Shown here: positions 16,101-28,304 of the stretch, piece by piece | How positions within the stretch are numbered: position 1 is the stretch's first letter | How the letters are laid out: the number at the start of each line of letters is the position of its first letter | DNA from: Siderastrea siderea | Lineage: Eukaryota; Cnidaria; Anthozoa; Scleractinia; Rhizangiidae | Reading direction: 5' to 3' | NCBI GenBank assembly: GCA_964030785.1 | Contig: OZ034967.1 | Location: 56,023,265 to 56,087,264 of the forward strand | DNA length: 64,000 bases | Made by a program: the position numbers and the translations under genes | The notes under the pieces: generated by a model | Database searches by the model: none | What the model was told of the DNA's origin: nothing | The model's input: the letters and a program-made list of their open reading frames with translations, nothing else

Positions 16101-17460
16101 TTATCAGACTTCGTATAGTGTACCCTCTGAAAATCGCAAATAAGGATATCTCATTTTTTATCGCAAATAAGGATATCGCATTAATTAACCTCGCTTCATA
16201 AAATTTATCAGACTTCGTATAGTGTACCCTCTGAAAATCGCAAATAAGGATATCTCATTTTTGCTTAGCAATACATTTCCTAATATGGTGGCGCGATTCT
16301 AGACGCCGTTTAGTATGCACGATCTCAAAATCTAAAAAAACTGAAATTTGAAATGAACGACAACTATTCGTGCACAAAAGGCTTTTTCAATTTTTTTATC
16401 CTTATTTTCAATATCTGTATTACTGATCTGTTACTTAAACCTAGTAACTAATATTAATAGCCCTAAAGCAAAGGAAATTACCTCAGTCAACATTTCTTAT
16501 GCATCTGCAGGAAACCGCCCTTCTCGTGAACATTCTCGCTGTCTTCAAGCTAGCAGCTTTATGACGTTTTTTTAAGTAGGAAATATAGACCGTAATTCCG
16601 TATAGAAGGGCCTGGAATATAAGCAAGCGAGCGCTCTGATTGGCTCCTTACTGGCAGGATATCAGCTCATATAATCCTACGAGTAGAGGACTTGTACGAC
16701 ATATGTGGCGCAAAAGCTTCTTTTGACGGAAAAGACTGTTTTCGTAACGTCTCTCATGATCCTTAGGTTGTCTTTTCCTGAGAACAGAGATCTTTTTGGT
16801 GGAGTGAGACCTCTGCTAGCGGGAAGGGTCGTCTGTATCATAATATAGTTATTCTACTCAATCTAGTTGTATATGAACTCATGTGACCGCTAACTTGGTG
16901 CATTTCGTTGGAAAAAGGCCTCTCTTCTTCAGGCCAAAAGGGCAGAATATACACCTCATTTAATACCAAATTGTAAAACTCTTTTACCTATTAATTCTCC
17001 AACCGAAACCAGTTCCCAAGCCATACCTATATAGCTCTTTTATTAAGGAACTATTTCTTCTCCCGGGACCCTATATATAATCTAACCCACTGCTTTAACC
17101 CATTACAAAAACCCTTTACTGACAATCGTTGATGGCCACTAAGATCGTGAAATATGTATAAAATATGTAGGGGTCTGAATGACAATATACCATGGCGTTG
17201 GCTCACAAATTCATGAAGGGATTGAACACTTCTGAATCCAAATTATAGCTTAGTCACGCTTCGTTCTCTAACGTGTACTCACTAGACGACGTGCAACATA
17301 AACCAACCGGCTATCGTTTTCATTGAAACATAGGAAACTGATATGAAAACGGAATAACCCGGGGTTGAATAGCAATCCCTACTCCTTGAACTAACAACTT
17401 TCTACAAGGGCGCATCATCAACAATATTAATTGCACCGCAATTTATTTTTGTAATTTCAG
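13166..17460. other. Host DNA without recognisable coding sequence
   Basis: Only short chance open frames are present. Apart from the 104-base tandem duplication near 16.1 kb and A/T-rich low-complexity stretches, I see no gene. The 3' part presumably includes promoter, 5' exon and first intron of the channel gene that starts at 17489, since an acceptor-like TTTGTAATTTCAG ends at 17460. Confidence 0.6.
16074..16262. repeat. Tandem direct duplication, 104-base period
   Basis: The segment starting GCATTAATTAACCTCGCTTC at 16074 recurs at 16178, and about 85 bases of the second unit match. Within the unit ATCGCAAATAAGGATATC is itself doubled. Confidence 0.85.
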
Positions 17461-17488
17461 ATTCCCTCTCTGAGCTGGAGTTGAAGCT
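17461..17488 (+). other. 5' UTR portion of gene A exon following a splice acceptor
   Basis: TTTGTAATTTCAG ends at 17460 and the following leader begins ATTCC, as does the leader of paralogue B after its acceptor (exon start 34915). A shared upstream noncoding exon structure is inferred. Confidence 0.45.
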
Positions 17489-20400
17489 ATGCTTTCCTTG
17501 CTCTTTCTCGTTGGCACTCTCTTCGGCTTCGCTCCTGATACGGACGCCATATTTCTTCCTTACTGGTCAAAAAGAAACCACTCCGAAACATCTTTCCACA
17601 TTCCTTTCTCGTCCCTTGCGTTGGAAGGTAACAGGCATAGCAAAACGGTGCAACGCTACACAGAGCTGGCGAAAAATCACTCCCTGGACCACCGCTGTGC
17701 AAATGGACTGCCTATCTCCATCGCTTGGCACCAGTACTCCCCGTATACGACAATTTATCAAACCAAAAATAAAGGAATCCGTGGGTTAACCGTAGATGGG
17801 ATGTTCCCTGGGATTCTTAATGCTGCTTTGTCGGGCTGCTGTCATAAGGACACTAAAGTTTTATTTGGCATGTTTCTGAAGTCTGTGCGCAATGCAGAGA
17901 ACCATATTGAAGAAGACACTTTTGATCTGACGTTTCCTCTCTATGGATATGATTCCTCTGCTGACTCATTCAGGTAAATACGTGACCTGTACCTATTAGC
18001 TGAGTTGGAGGGCCAGACCTATTTAGTATAGTGTACCATTTTGAACGATCGAGCTAAGTCAGTTCTGAAGTTAAAAATTCTATTTGTCAACCGGTTTGGT
18101 TCTTCTGAAACGGAAATTGAATTATTTCTTGTTGACAAAATTATTTCAAAATTATTTCGGCTTTCGCCTGCGCTGGATTAAATTAAACCTAACTTTTGGG
18201 TTCAGTAGTAGACGTTAATGGTGTTGCTGACATGTTCTATTTCTTCAAATTTCTAGAAAGCATTGTATAAACCTTTAGTTTATTAATACTGTATCAGTTA
18301 TTTAACTACACTCAAAACATCTTAAAACTGAACAACCTAATACCAAAACAATACTTTTAACACTAAAGGGCACAAGATGCTCCCCTGTCAGTGCCATATC
18401 AAAAATCCCCAACTAGGGACCCTGTTTTATGCAGCACTCGATCAGTCGTGCCTTGTAAAATGTTGGAAAAATTCTTAAACTTGTCATGTTTCCTTATTAT
18501 TTTTCATTACTTGAAGGATTATTTAGTTCCTTTTTTGTCCTCCTTCCCAAGGGACCGGCCATTTATCAGTGTGGTGAGAGCGCCCCGTGTCATCCTCCTG
18601 GTCAACAATGAACAACCAAATAAGACACGGACTCACATCCTGTTTACCACCATCGCTAATGCCTGGCCAATGCTGGTGTTCATCCTGGTAACGGCCTCAC
18701 TTTCAGGAATTATAATTTGGTTCCTGGTGAGTTACCTTCAATTTTTACGTTATTGAATTATTCAGTTTATAAAGTAAATTACAAGGATCCATAAAGTCAA
18801 TTACAGGGATTCCGGCCAACGCGTTGTTGTTAATCTTTAATTGTACTGATTCTCGACGGCCCTTACCCAAAACTAAAAGTGATGTCATAGTAACCACTAT
18901 CTACCCCTTATAGGACTTTTTGGTTACAAAAACAACAGAACGTTCACTGCAATTGCCAATTATTTAGTATTGATGTAACTTGTATTCAAACACCCTTACA
19001 AATAAGTCGGCACGTTTCTAATCGGAAAAAACCAAGAGAAAATGAACTCGTTTTCTTTTGCCAATACTTAATCTTTAACTTAAATGACTCTAAATGTTTA
19101 GCAATTCTTACAGTAGAAAAAAAACGTCCTTTCGTGGACAATTTTCTTGCTCATCCTTGAGATAGAATGAGACTCCCTTTTTACGTTCGATCTCTTCTCT
19201 AATTTCTCTCTCATCCCTCAGTTTGAAATGTGCTGGCAATAAATGAAAGAAACTACAACAGGGCACTCAAGGCAACCATACCAGCTATGTGAATGTAATC
19301 CGTAACTAAGATATCTTTCGTTGCTAGGACCACACCAGTAATCCTGGAGAATTTCCGCCACCTTTTCTACGAGGATCATGGGAAGGATTCTGGTGGGCTC
19401 TGGTTACCATGACGACAGTAGGGTATGGAGTTTTCTTATCGTTTTTGTCTTGTTGTAACTCAAAAGCAGTTTGATTTCCTGACTGAATGACTGAATGAAT
19501 GACTAACTGACTGACTGCCTGAATGACTGACTGACTGACTAACGGACGGACGGACTGACTGACTTAAGTAGGAAATTTAAGCAAATCGCTGCGGCTGGCG
19601 CCAATACGGCTGCCGGAAGTAAATTTCTCAAAAATGAGACACTGCGCATGTCAGTCAGTTACGTCCAGCCGTAGCATGAAATCTGACTACCTGAGTCGGG
19701 AGGTTTTGCCGTAGTGGCCACTACGTCGGGTTTATTTCGCTTCTCTGACCTTTTTCTACGGAAGTCTCAGCATTTTAAGAGTTCTAACGGAAAATATATC
19801 CCTTGAAGTCAACTTCAGTTGAAAATTTTCTCAAGTTTGCCGCTCATACTCTCGTAAATCCGTATTGTGAATTTACGATATAAAGTTTTGGCAAAGTGTT
19901 GGAATGGCGAAGAGAAACATTCGTATTAAACGCGAGGTTGTTTTTGCAGTAAAGTTTGCTTTGAGTGTTTAGTAAAGATGCTTTATAACTGGATACGTAT
20001 ACGATACTATTTTGCTTCGGTGAGTACTGAAATATTTCTGTTCTTCACTCGATAATCTTTGAGATATTCGTCTCTTTGAAATTATTATATTTCATCGATT
20101 AAATTGTTGTCATTGTGCAAAGGGTACGTTCAGAAATATTCTGTTGGTCCTAGCAAAGCAAATAACAGCTATCTTTCTTTGAACGAAGCCATTTGGTTTG
20201 AAAAGTTAAATACTGAGGAAAAGAAAAGAGATTTTCAACTCGAGCTCCTTAGCCCAGCTACTTTGTATTTCGCTTTGCTTTAACTTGAATTTGGCGGACT
20301 GTCGAGACGTACTCTCCCCAGACCTTTTCAGTAACGGCAGCCGTAGTAGCGCCAGCTGTAGCGATTTGCTTAAACTGCCTACTGACTGACTGACTGGCTG

Positions 20401-23400
20401 CCTGACTGACTGCCTGTCTAACTGACTCGTTAACTCACTGACACACTAACTCAGAATGAATGAATAACTGACCGACTGACTGTCTGACTTCCTGATTGGT
20501 TAAATACGTTTTTGAACACCAAGGAACCCCTTTGTTTACTGTTTTGTTTTTCTTATGCAGCTATGGCGACCGATCTCCTAAGTCAGCTCTTGGCCGTGTG
20601 TTTTGCATCCTGTGGATTATAACTGGCGTTATCATCGTCTCGATATTCACAGCTTTAGTCACGGCCTCGCTGTCTGCCAGTACTGTGCAGATTTTCAAAA
20701 TACATGGTTCGAAGGTATAACATCAAGAACCTCTTTATTTTCCAACACTGAACGCTAAAAACCACGCTCAAATAGGCAAAAGAAGTTCCACAGCAGTTGA
20801 AGTAATTGATAGTTGTAAAACATTTTGTATTAGATTCAGATTATTTTTTCTTTCTTTCTTGCATTCAGTATTCTACATGTGAGTGTGCAATCCTTGTGGT
20901 CTTAGCGCGTTTTCCTGCTCTTTCCTGTCCTGCGTTTTTCATGCCACCAGGTGCATGTTTTTGCTTCAGGCTATAAATGGTTTATTAAGTTGTTTGCGTT
21001 CGTTGATAAATTACTAAATTAACCAGCTTTGGCTTTGGTTTCACGCAAATATCTAGAAAATCACTTATTGGATGTAATGATAAACACCTCACTTGTAGCA
21101 CTCAGATAGTGTTTACTGACGTTCTTCACTTTCTCCTTCCTTCCTCGCAGATCGGAGCCATAAATGGGAGCGAAGAGTTTAAGCTGGGAGTAACTATGAA
21201 CGCTGACATGCAAGGTAAGCCGTGAGAACGAATTTCGTTATATGCAAGTTCTGGAGCTAAGTTTATCTTTTAAAACTAAAAACCAATCAAAGAAACCCTG
21301 CTTAAAAACTCTCGGGACACATTGTACCTTCGTTCTTTTCACTTTGGTAAACCCTGAGAAAATAACCAGTCTTCCCCGTACAATATTGCCCTCTTGTATC
21401 CAGAATGCTTCTTACTTGTCAACATAGATTTGCGGGGAAGGGGGAGAAAGACTCGTCGAAAACCACGTGAGAAACATTTTATATGAGAAAAAGTAGTATT
21501 TCTTTGTTGGCACGCGGAGGCTTTTTCTCTTTTTTCATAAATTGGTCTTTTTTTTTTTCAGTTTTCTCTCACGTCTTGAAAATGACTGGAGCTCTCCTGG
21601 CGCACGAAATTGACGGAGCACTGGTGGACAATTTCGTCATAACACACTCCCTAAACCTGATTCAAGAGGAACCAATCAGAATCGAAAGATACATTGATCA
21701 TCAAATCACTTACGGAGTGGTGCTGGCAAAGAATTCTTCAAAACTTGAGAAGTGTTTTCGACAGTTCTTACATAATCATCCCCAAGAAGTGTTTGAGATC
21801 ATCGCTGCTAATCTAGTTCCACTAAAGGTAAGATTTAGAGGGGAACCTGTTTTGTCCTTGTGTCTTTTACAATAACTAGAAGTATGCGGCTTGGAAAAAT
21901 CTTGCGAAGCTGAAAAGCTGTTCATACATGTTTGCAAGTTATTATCAGACATCATTGTTAACTTGGCTCAAAGAAGGCGTAAACACAAAGTCAAAGAAAA
22001 GACAAACACCAATTTTTATCCTTGAGCTAAGCAAAGTTGAAAATTGAATGAACTCGGTAGCTTTCAAATCTACTCACTTCGATCACGCTCTGAATTTCTC
22101 TTTTCAAAACCTTCGTTTTGTGAATCAAAGTTTCCCAACTCGAGAACTACCCTGGGACGCTTTCGCTTTCAGTTTCAGTGACATCTTGATTTCGGGTACA
22201 AATTAAGCCACTTTGTCAAGAAAACAGATCTCCGCGATGGTAGCCATTTTTGTCGTGTATGACGACGCAATGCGTTGTTTCCTAGCAAAAAAGTCCAGTC
22301 TTCGGAAACATGCTTGCTGCCAGGTCATAACGCCTAGCGAAGGGCGTCTAATTAATAGCTTCATTTATGTTCATTAATCTTTACCTTATGCCTTCCAGAA
22401 TCCAACAGATGACGAGAATCAGCAGCTAAAAGCTGCAGAAGGCTTATTTTATCAAGAAAATGTGTTCGAAATGATCATGTATGTTGGGCTGGGAGTGGCC
22501 TTGGCTTTCTTTATAGTCGGCATCACGTGGGAATTTTTGTGTCGGAGGCCTAAAATCAGTAAGTATTACTGGCAGTCACCAAACTAGAACCTCCAAAATG
22601 TGCCCCTACTCCCAACCAGTGTTGTTTGTTTTGTTGCACAGCTTTGAGCTTTGCAGCGGTATAACATTGAATAGGTAGAGGGTAGTGTAAGAATTTTCGA
22701 AGTCTCTTGAAATTTTTGTAGTTATATGTACCATACACTCTTTTGCGACGTGTCTCAACTACTTTTATCGCTCATTGTAACTCTGTATTCGAATCAAATA
22801 AGAGTACTAGTGAAGAGAATCAGCAGCTAAATATGACCTCGCTCGCCACGAGTCTCCCAGTAGCTCAGTGGCTAGAGCGCCCGACCGGTGTACGGGAGAT
22901 CATGGGTTCGAATCCCGTCGGGGACTCAGATTTTTTCTTTGTCCCACGCTCGTGACAAACTGAATATTTCATCTTTCTTATTTCTTTCCGAGCTTAACAT
23001 TTACCATCTTTCTTTCTTCATTATCACACACGGTGCTTTCGACATTGCTGATCCTAGCAGTATGCAGGACGCGTGTCACAAAGAACTCAGTAAATATGAC
23101 CTCGCTCGCCACGAGTCTCCCAGTAGCTCAGTGGCTAGAGCGCTCGACCGGTGTACGGGAGGACATGGGTTCGAATCCCGTCGGGGACTCAGATTTTTTC
23201 TTTGTCCCACGCTCGTGACAAACTGAATATTTCATCTTTCTTAAGAGTTAAGTTTGATTCCCATTATATCCAGCCTGGCCATATCAAGCTCTGAATCAAG
23301 TGAAAACCAAGTTTCGATTCTCATTATACCCAGGCTAGTTCTGTACGTAACTCACCCACGGGTGATACTACCTCCGTCTCTAAATAGCGGGTTTTGTTAT

Positions 23401-24220
23401 ATATACAACAGAGAATGCGTCCAACTCCCTTGCTTCAAAGCAAAGGCGTTTCCACAAGTAGGGTTGTTTTTAGGCGACCCGAAGGCTTCCGAAGATGACC
23501 GAAGATCATCAGGCTAACTGAGCTTAAGCCGCAGTAGAGCCCTCGGTTATATTTGAAAATCTGCGGAAGATTTCTGGTTACCCAAAATAACCCAGATTGA
23601 GAAAAACGCCGTTCACAGACGCTCCGGGTAAAGGGCTGGTACTAAAAGTCAGCTTCTCAGTATGCACAAGTTAGTGCTCGGTTTGGCCCTCGACTAAAAG
23701 GCTATCGCTTTTATAGTACAACGCTAATTTTGGCGCGCTCCCATTGGTCGAAATCAATCGTGTGACACGATTGTGTCTCTCCTCAGCGGGCGCCTATGAG
23801 GGCATAGTGCCCGTTTTTGGCAATTTTCGCTCAAAATTTAGCGTTGTACAATAAAAACAAAACTCAACCCGGGCAACCCATCACACGATAGCACCTTCGA
23901 CAGAAGAACTCTATTGTTTAAATATACTACGAATAGGATATGACAGAAGACTTAAAATCTGATTTTCTCCCACAGGAAACCAGCGAATGCAGTTTGCTCC
24001 CAAAGGCACGTACTCGGTTAACGACGAAGAAGTTAAACTCCATCCTTGCGACAACTCAAACCAATCCAGCCTCGACGACATGATAGCAGAATACCAGATA
24101 TTTCATGACCGCTGGATTGAAGGACTGAAGAAGCTTCGGGATAAAGAGATGACTAATGCTGCAGATCCAGCTCTCAAAGGTCGCACCGCCAATGGCAATT
24201 CAGACATGGTTGCTGTGTAA
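17489..24220 (+). CDS. Glutamate-receptor-like channel with potassium-type TTVGYGD pore, gene A (8 coding exons)
   Basis: Exons: 17489-17973, 18552-18726, 19328-19422, 20561-20714, 21151-21214, 21562-21827, 22399-22558 and 23976-24220. All junctions are GT-AG and the total is 1644 bases (547 residues). Order: signal peptide (1-20), ligand-binding lobe S1 (about 60-175), M1 (AWPMLVFILVTASLSG, 198-220), pore loop with selectivity filter TTVGYGD (249-255), M2 (266-288), lobe S2 (about 296-410, with HEIDGALVDNF), M3 (435-460) and a cytoplasmic tail with LDDMIAEYQIFHDRW. This is the S1-M1-P-M2-S2-M3 plan of ionotropic glutamate receptors with a K+-channel filter, as in bacterial GluR0 and the rotifer AvGluR1. 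It is expected to be a ligand-gated, K+-selective plasma-membrane channel; the ligand is unknown. An acceptor at 17460 implies a 5' noncoding exon upstream. Confidence 0.88.
19484..19566. repeat. GACT/GAAT tetranucleotide satellite, left part
   Basis: Imperfect (GACT)n with GAAT and GGAC variants in intron 3 of gene A. It continues at 20385-20495 on the other side of an inserted element. Confidence 0.85.
19567..20384. mobile_element. Nonautonomous DNA transposon with about 45-base inverted repeats, inserted in the GACT satellite
   Basis: The left end has TTTAAGCAAATCGCT (from 19576) followed by GCTGGCGC and TACGGCTGCCG. The right end has the reverse complement, finishing AGCGATTTGCTTAAA at 20374. 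AGTAGG-like bases extend both ends. About 800 bases with no long open frame, so it is probably mobilised in trans. It interrupts one tetranucleotide satellite in intron 3 of gene A. Confidence 0.8.
20385..20495. repeat. GACT/GCCT tetranucleotide satellite, right part
   Basis: Continuation of the satellite at 19484-19566, separated from it by the inverted-repeat element. Confidence 0.8.
22829..22980 (+). repeat. tRNA-derived SINE, copy 1
   Basis: About 152 bases including an A-box-like TAGCTCAGTGGCTAGAGC (22861-22878) and a B-box-like GGGTTCGAATCCC (22904-22916), followed by TCAGATTTTTTCTTTGTCCC. The tRNA-like part folds only partly as a cloverleaf (D arm and T arm are good, the acceptor is imperfect), so I call it a SINE head rather than a tRNA gene. 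It lies in intron 7 of gene A, with a near-identical copy 262 bases further on. Confidence 0.75.
23091..23243 (+). repeat. tRNA-derived SINE, copy 2
   Basis: Matches copy 1 (22829-22980) with only a few substitutions, including both promoter boxes and the T-rich tail. Same orientation, same intron. Confidence 0.75.
23711..23854. mobile_element. MITE of about 144 bases with 24-base inverted repeats, copy 1
   Basis: The ends are TTATAGTACAACGCTAATTT and AAATTTAGCGTTGTACAATAA, forming terminal inverted repeats. It lies in intron 7 of gene A. A related copy in opposite orientation is at 29545-29689, in the homologous intron of gene B. Confidence 0.8.
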
Positions 24221-24483
24221 GGAAAAGAACTGCAAGTCTGGCATTTAATCAAAATGTTTTTGCACAGCGCCCCGTTGACAGCTCTCTTATAGCCAGAATG
24301 ATGTTACCCCATTAGGAGATACACAGAGAAAACGCTTTTTAGAGCAGTTCTTTGCTTCGCTGAATATAACTGTCTAGTCATTCTCGACCCAGTGCTTACG
24401 CAATGATAATTGGTGGAATATAATCAAAGACAGCACATGCGCACGAGATATCGTCAAGACATTGTCCGGCTGAGAGCAATGAG

Positions 24484-24489
24484 AATAAA
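24484..24489 (+). promoter_or_regulatory. Candidate polyadenylation signal of gene A
   Basis: AATAAA, 264 bases after the gene A stop codon; first canonical hexamer I see on this strand. Confidence 0.4.
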
Positions 24490-27400
24490 GAAGCCATCAG
24501 TTAGGATATTATTATTGTCTTGACAAACTACCATATACTCAAAGGAATTATAATCTTCAGTAGCGTTAGTTAGCAATCAGCAGCTTCTATTACATCCGAA
24601 CCTTGTGCAGTTTTTGGGTTTCAGACAGAAATATTTTTTCTTTGTTTGTTTTAAAGTAGTAATCGGGTAGAAAGAACCTGATATAAAACAAGACTTGGTT
24701 TTTGTAAAAATAACGATCGTTATGACCTCAATTTGATAAAAAAAACTTATTGAAGAACTGACTAATTACGCATTGCATAATCGACTGTTAGCGACGTTTT
24801 TTCGAATTTTTTCTTATTCGTTTCTTACACAATTTTATTCTGTTCAGCACTGGTAGCATATACAGCACCCGTCCGGTAAATGATATATTAAACGTCTTTT
24901 GAATATAAAATGCTTATTGTAGAAACATCGACCCATACATAGTCCAAACATTGACAGATAATATATCAGCATAGCATTAGAAAGTAGCATAGTCACAGAC
25001 ATAGAATACATCGCTGGTGATGTCTTTAGGTGTCCGTAAATGAAAGGGTGCAGGGGTCGCGTTCAAGGCTCGCGTCTCGTCGCCTTTCAGTCCCTCGGGA
25101 AGCCTCATGCGTTCTCTATAATTAGTACAGACGCCTGTTACGCAGAACAATGATTTTTCCGTAGTGTTGTATTATCGTAAATCCGAGGGTATACGTAAAG
25201 ACGGATCATACTAAGAACGAGAGCGTTTGAGGCAGTGGCAGTTGACAAGGATTCACATTCTCTGACTGAGAGCAAGAGTGTACTCTTGTCCATTTTGATA
25301 AAAAAGTTTTTGCATATTTAAAGCTGGTGATAACGCATGGTGGTCCGAAAAAAGCAAATATGATTAGGCCGCAAACGGGGAAGAGAGAGAGTGACAGAGT
25401 TAGAACTCTTTTCAACTTTCGTTGACATATCTTGTCCACTTCCTTTGATCCCAGCCTTAAGAGTGAAGTCAGAGAATCGGCTAATTTGAGTGGAACTCAC
25501 AGTTTATTTGCTCAATACAATATATAGCACGCTTGTGTGATTTTTCAATTTAGCTGTGTGCAGAGGCATACAAACATGATAGCTGTAAGCCACTCTCACA
25601 TATGCAAATATCTTTAAAGGACCCATGAGCAATCAAGGCATCCTTCAAAAGCTAAAGGCGAGTGGTTATGCACCCAATTTCTTTATTCGATATGTTTTAC
25701 ATTTCCTTTGTAAATATCACCAATGAGCTTTATTGCAACACGACATCAGGAGTATAGTTTTGAGTCGATTTGACTTGTTGTCTGCCTTAGTTATGTAATA
25801 AAATTCATTTTCTTGCTAATTTCTGTAAACTGTTGATTTTGATCATTGATCACGGGGGTTGCGAACATATGTATAGCCTGGTTTCTACAATGAACGCTTC
25901 GATTGATATGAAAATGAAAAATGGTCATCAGTGATCCCAACAGTTGTAGCATTTGCAACAACCATATTGAAACCATGCTCAACTTGTGTTAGAGCTTACC
26001 ACAATCGCTTCGATCGGTCAAATGACATAAGGAGCCCCATGTTTCGATCGGAGATGTTCATTCTACAGACAAGTCAAAAATGGCCTATTTTTGGCCGTGG
26101 TGTAGGAGGAGTGTTTGCCTATTTTTCAGATACTCAGGGAAGGAGGTATTAGAAGGGGCAGGGTCTAAATACAGGAACCTCCTTATAAATCCGGCTATAT
26201 TTTATATCTGATGGCGTGGCAATGTTATAACCAATGCAAGAAGGGACTGGAAAGTTTTGACAATAAGAACAAAATTATGAAGTCCTTCAAAGACGTAAGG
26301 AGTGGATAAAATTTACTAGATCCAGAATCTCAGCTTCTGATTGTGCACAAGAGATTGCCCTATTCACGAGCTCTGCACAGTGTGGCCTCAAACAATTTTT
26401 ATCTCGTAATTTCACTCATTTTTATTTACTCAGTATTACGCGAATTCTTCCTTACAGGGGTATACGTCTTTGCAGTACCTAATATATAATTTATTGTTTA
26501 TTAAGTTTAATAGCAACAGTTTGAAACACCGTTCCTTCACTGTAGTAAATAATATTCATATATGTTATGTCTTAATGCGACAAATGTACATTTTTTTCAA
26601 GTCTAAAGGCAGACTTATGCGCTGCAATTTATCAGTTTGGTTCATCGGTTTATTGAAATATGTAAGCCAATTTCGACGTTACAATTTTTCCGCCCGATTT
26701 CCTAAAAATGATGGTATGTCAGGTATATAAGGCAGAAATTGGTTGAGTTTTAAAAACTTGTACCGTTGTAACATGCAGGGTTTCAAGTTGGGCCAATTCC
26801 ATTGGATTTGAATTGTAGGTTAATCGGATGCGAATGACTTACTTAGGTCGATAAATCGGTCCAATAAATCGCAGTATAAATCTACCTTAACACTTCCAGA
26901 GGTTACCGATGTAATATCCCAGCGATATCCCACTCTCCTGTCAGTTAACTGGGGTTTAAATAAGTTCGTGAGATCGGGGAAACGTTCTTTGCAAGGTACC
27001 CCCGTCCCCTGATCTTTGGTTGTAGTTCAGATCCAGTTTGCGTTTATTTGGCCCAGACGTTCAAGAATTATATTCAGACGTCTTCTGTGCTGAGATGATA
27101 CGTCTTTTGGGAAAAAAGAAAAATCCTTCAACACTTCCTGTCGATTCGCATTTCAGCCGGAGTGATGTGCCCACCCTTGTTAATAACAAAGTATTCAACC
27201 AGAAATTGGCACTATCGCCTCAAACTTCTTTCACAATCAGATTAAGAATCTCAAATTACGTGAAATTCACTTTTTTTTTAAATAACTGGGGAAAAACGTC
27301 AGACAATTAATTTCACTATATGTAATAGTGGGACACAATAAACAGACACTTAGTTACAAAGCAAAAGTTTCCAAAAGGTTAGAAACTCCACGTCTAATCG

Positions 27401-28304
27401 ACCAAAGGTAATATGGTAGTTAGAAATTGGTAACTCTCCAGTTCGTCGGTTTAATTTTTAAAGTTCATATAAGCTCCTTACAACATTTGTTGACGACACG
27501 ATTATCTGAACCAACTTCAGTTATCAATCTTGGGATAACATGTTGTCGGTTATCAATACGCCAGGGCCCTGATGTTCGGAGGCCGATCAACCCGTTCTTC
27601 TAACATCGCTCATAGCGTTTAATTGCTTTTGTCTTAAAACATTACTTTTGGTGACCTTCCTCTGTAAACGAAATGGGGTGGTGGAAAAACAACATTTTGC
27701 TTGTTTTTTATTCATTTGTTAAAGGCAATCGAACTTGAGTTTCTCTGAGTGGTTACCTTAATTAGGGTCCCTGACATGAAAGAATTATTATAAATTAAAA
27801 GTTTTGAAGGCTAATAAAATTAAGCGGAGCAAACTAAGATCGTTCAACAACAAAGAGTTAAAATAATCGGCAATAAAAGCCTATTGCTACCAGCCCGTTT
27901 AACAGAAATAGACAGATTTACCAAGTGCCACTTCATCTGTAACTAGCTGAAAACAAAGAAAGTGATCATGCCAGGCAACTAGCTATTCACTAAGCTTGAT
28001 CGAGGATTTAAAACACAGCCCTGCTGTGTAACTGATTTACTGGTTAGCTAGTAGTCAGAAGGGCAGACTTGACCAAGAGGCCTCAGGATTATGTCTTCTA
28101 ACCACGCCATCGCCGCGTATTGTCCCTGTATAAGTTTTTGTTCCTGTCTATTTCTTAACACGTTTTAATTGTAATTAACTTTGCATTACATTCATTTACT
28201 TTACATTTGCTTACTATTTACTTTTAACTGCGTTAATTAGCAATATTATAAAGGGTTTTTAGAAACATGATAAGTTAAACGTATCTGGACTATCCAGCCG
28301 TAAC
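24490..28304. other. Intergenic DNA between the two convergent channel genes
   Basis: About 3.8 kb with only short chance frames and no recognised repeat family. It presumably contains the 3' UTR of gene B at its right edge. Confidence 0.55.

Noticed and set aside
18391..18756. Independent 121-codon gene starting at 18391
   Set aside because: Its 3' part is exon 2 of gene A; the 5' part is intron read-through before a good acceptor at 18551.
21483..21875. Independent 130-codon gene starting at 21483
   Set aside because: It is exon 6 of gene A with intron sequence on both sides.
22853..22928. Functional tRNA gene (Thr-like anticodon loop GGT)
   Set aside because: A and B boxes are good but the acceptor stem is mismatched, the anticodon stem is weak and the flanks are duplicated with it, so a SINE is the better reading.
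27038..27310. 90-codon frame in the intergenic region
   Set aside because: No domain, no splice-site support, low-complexity end; probably chance.
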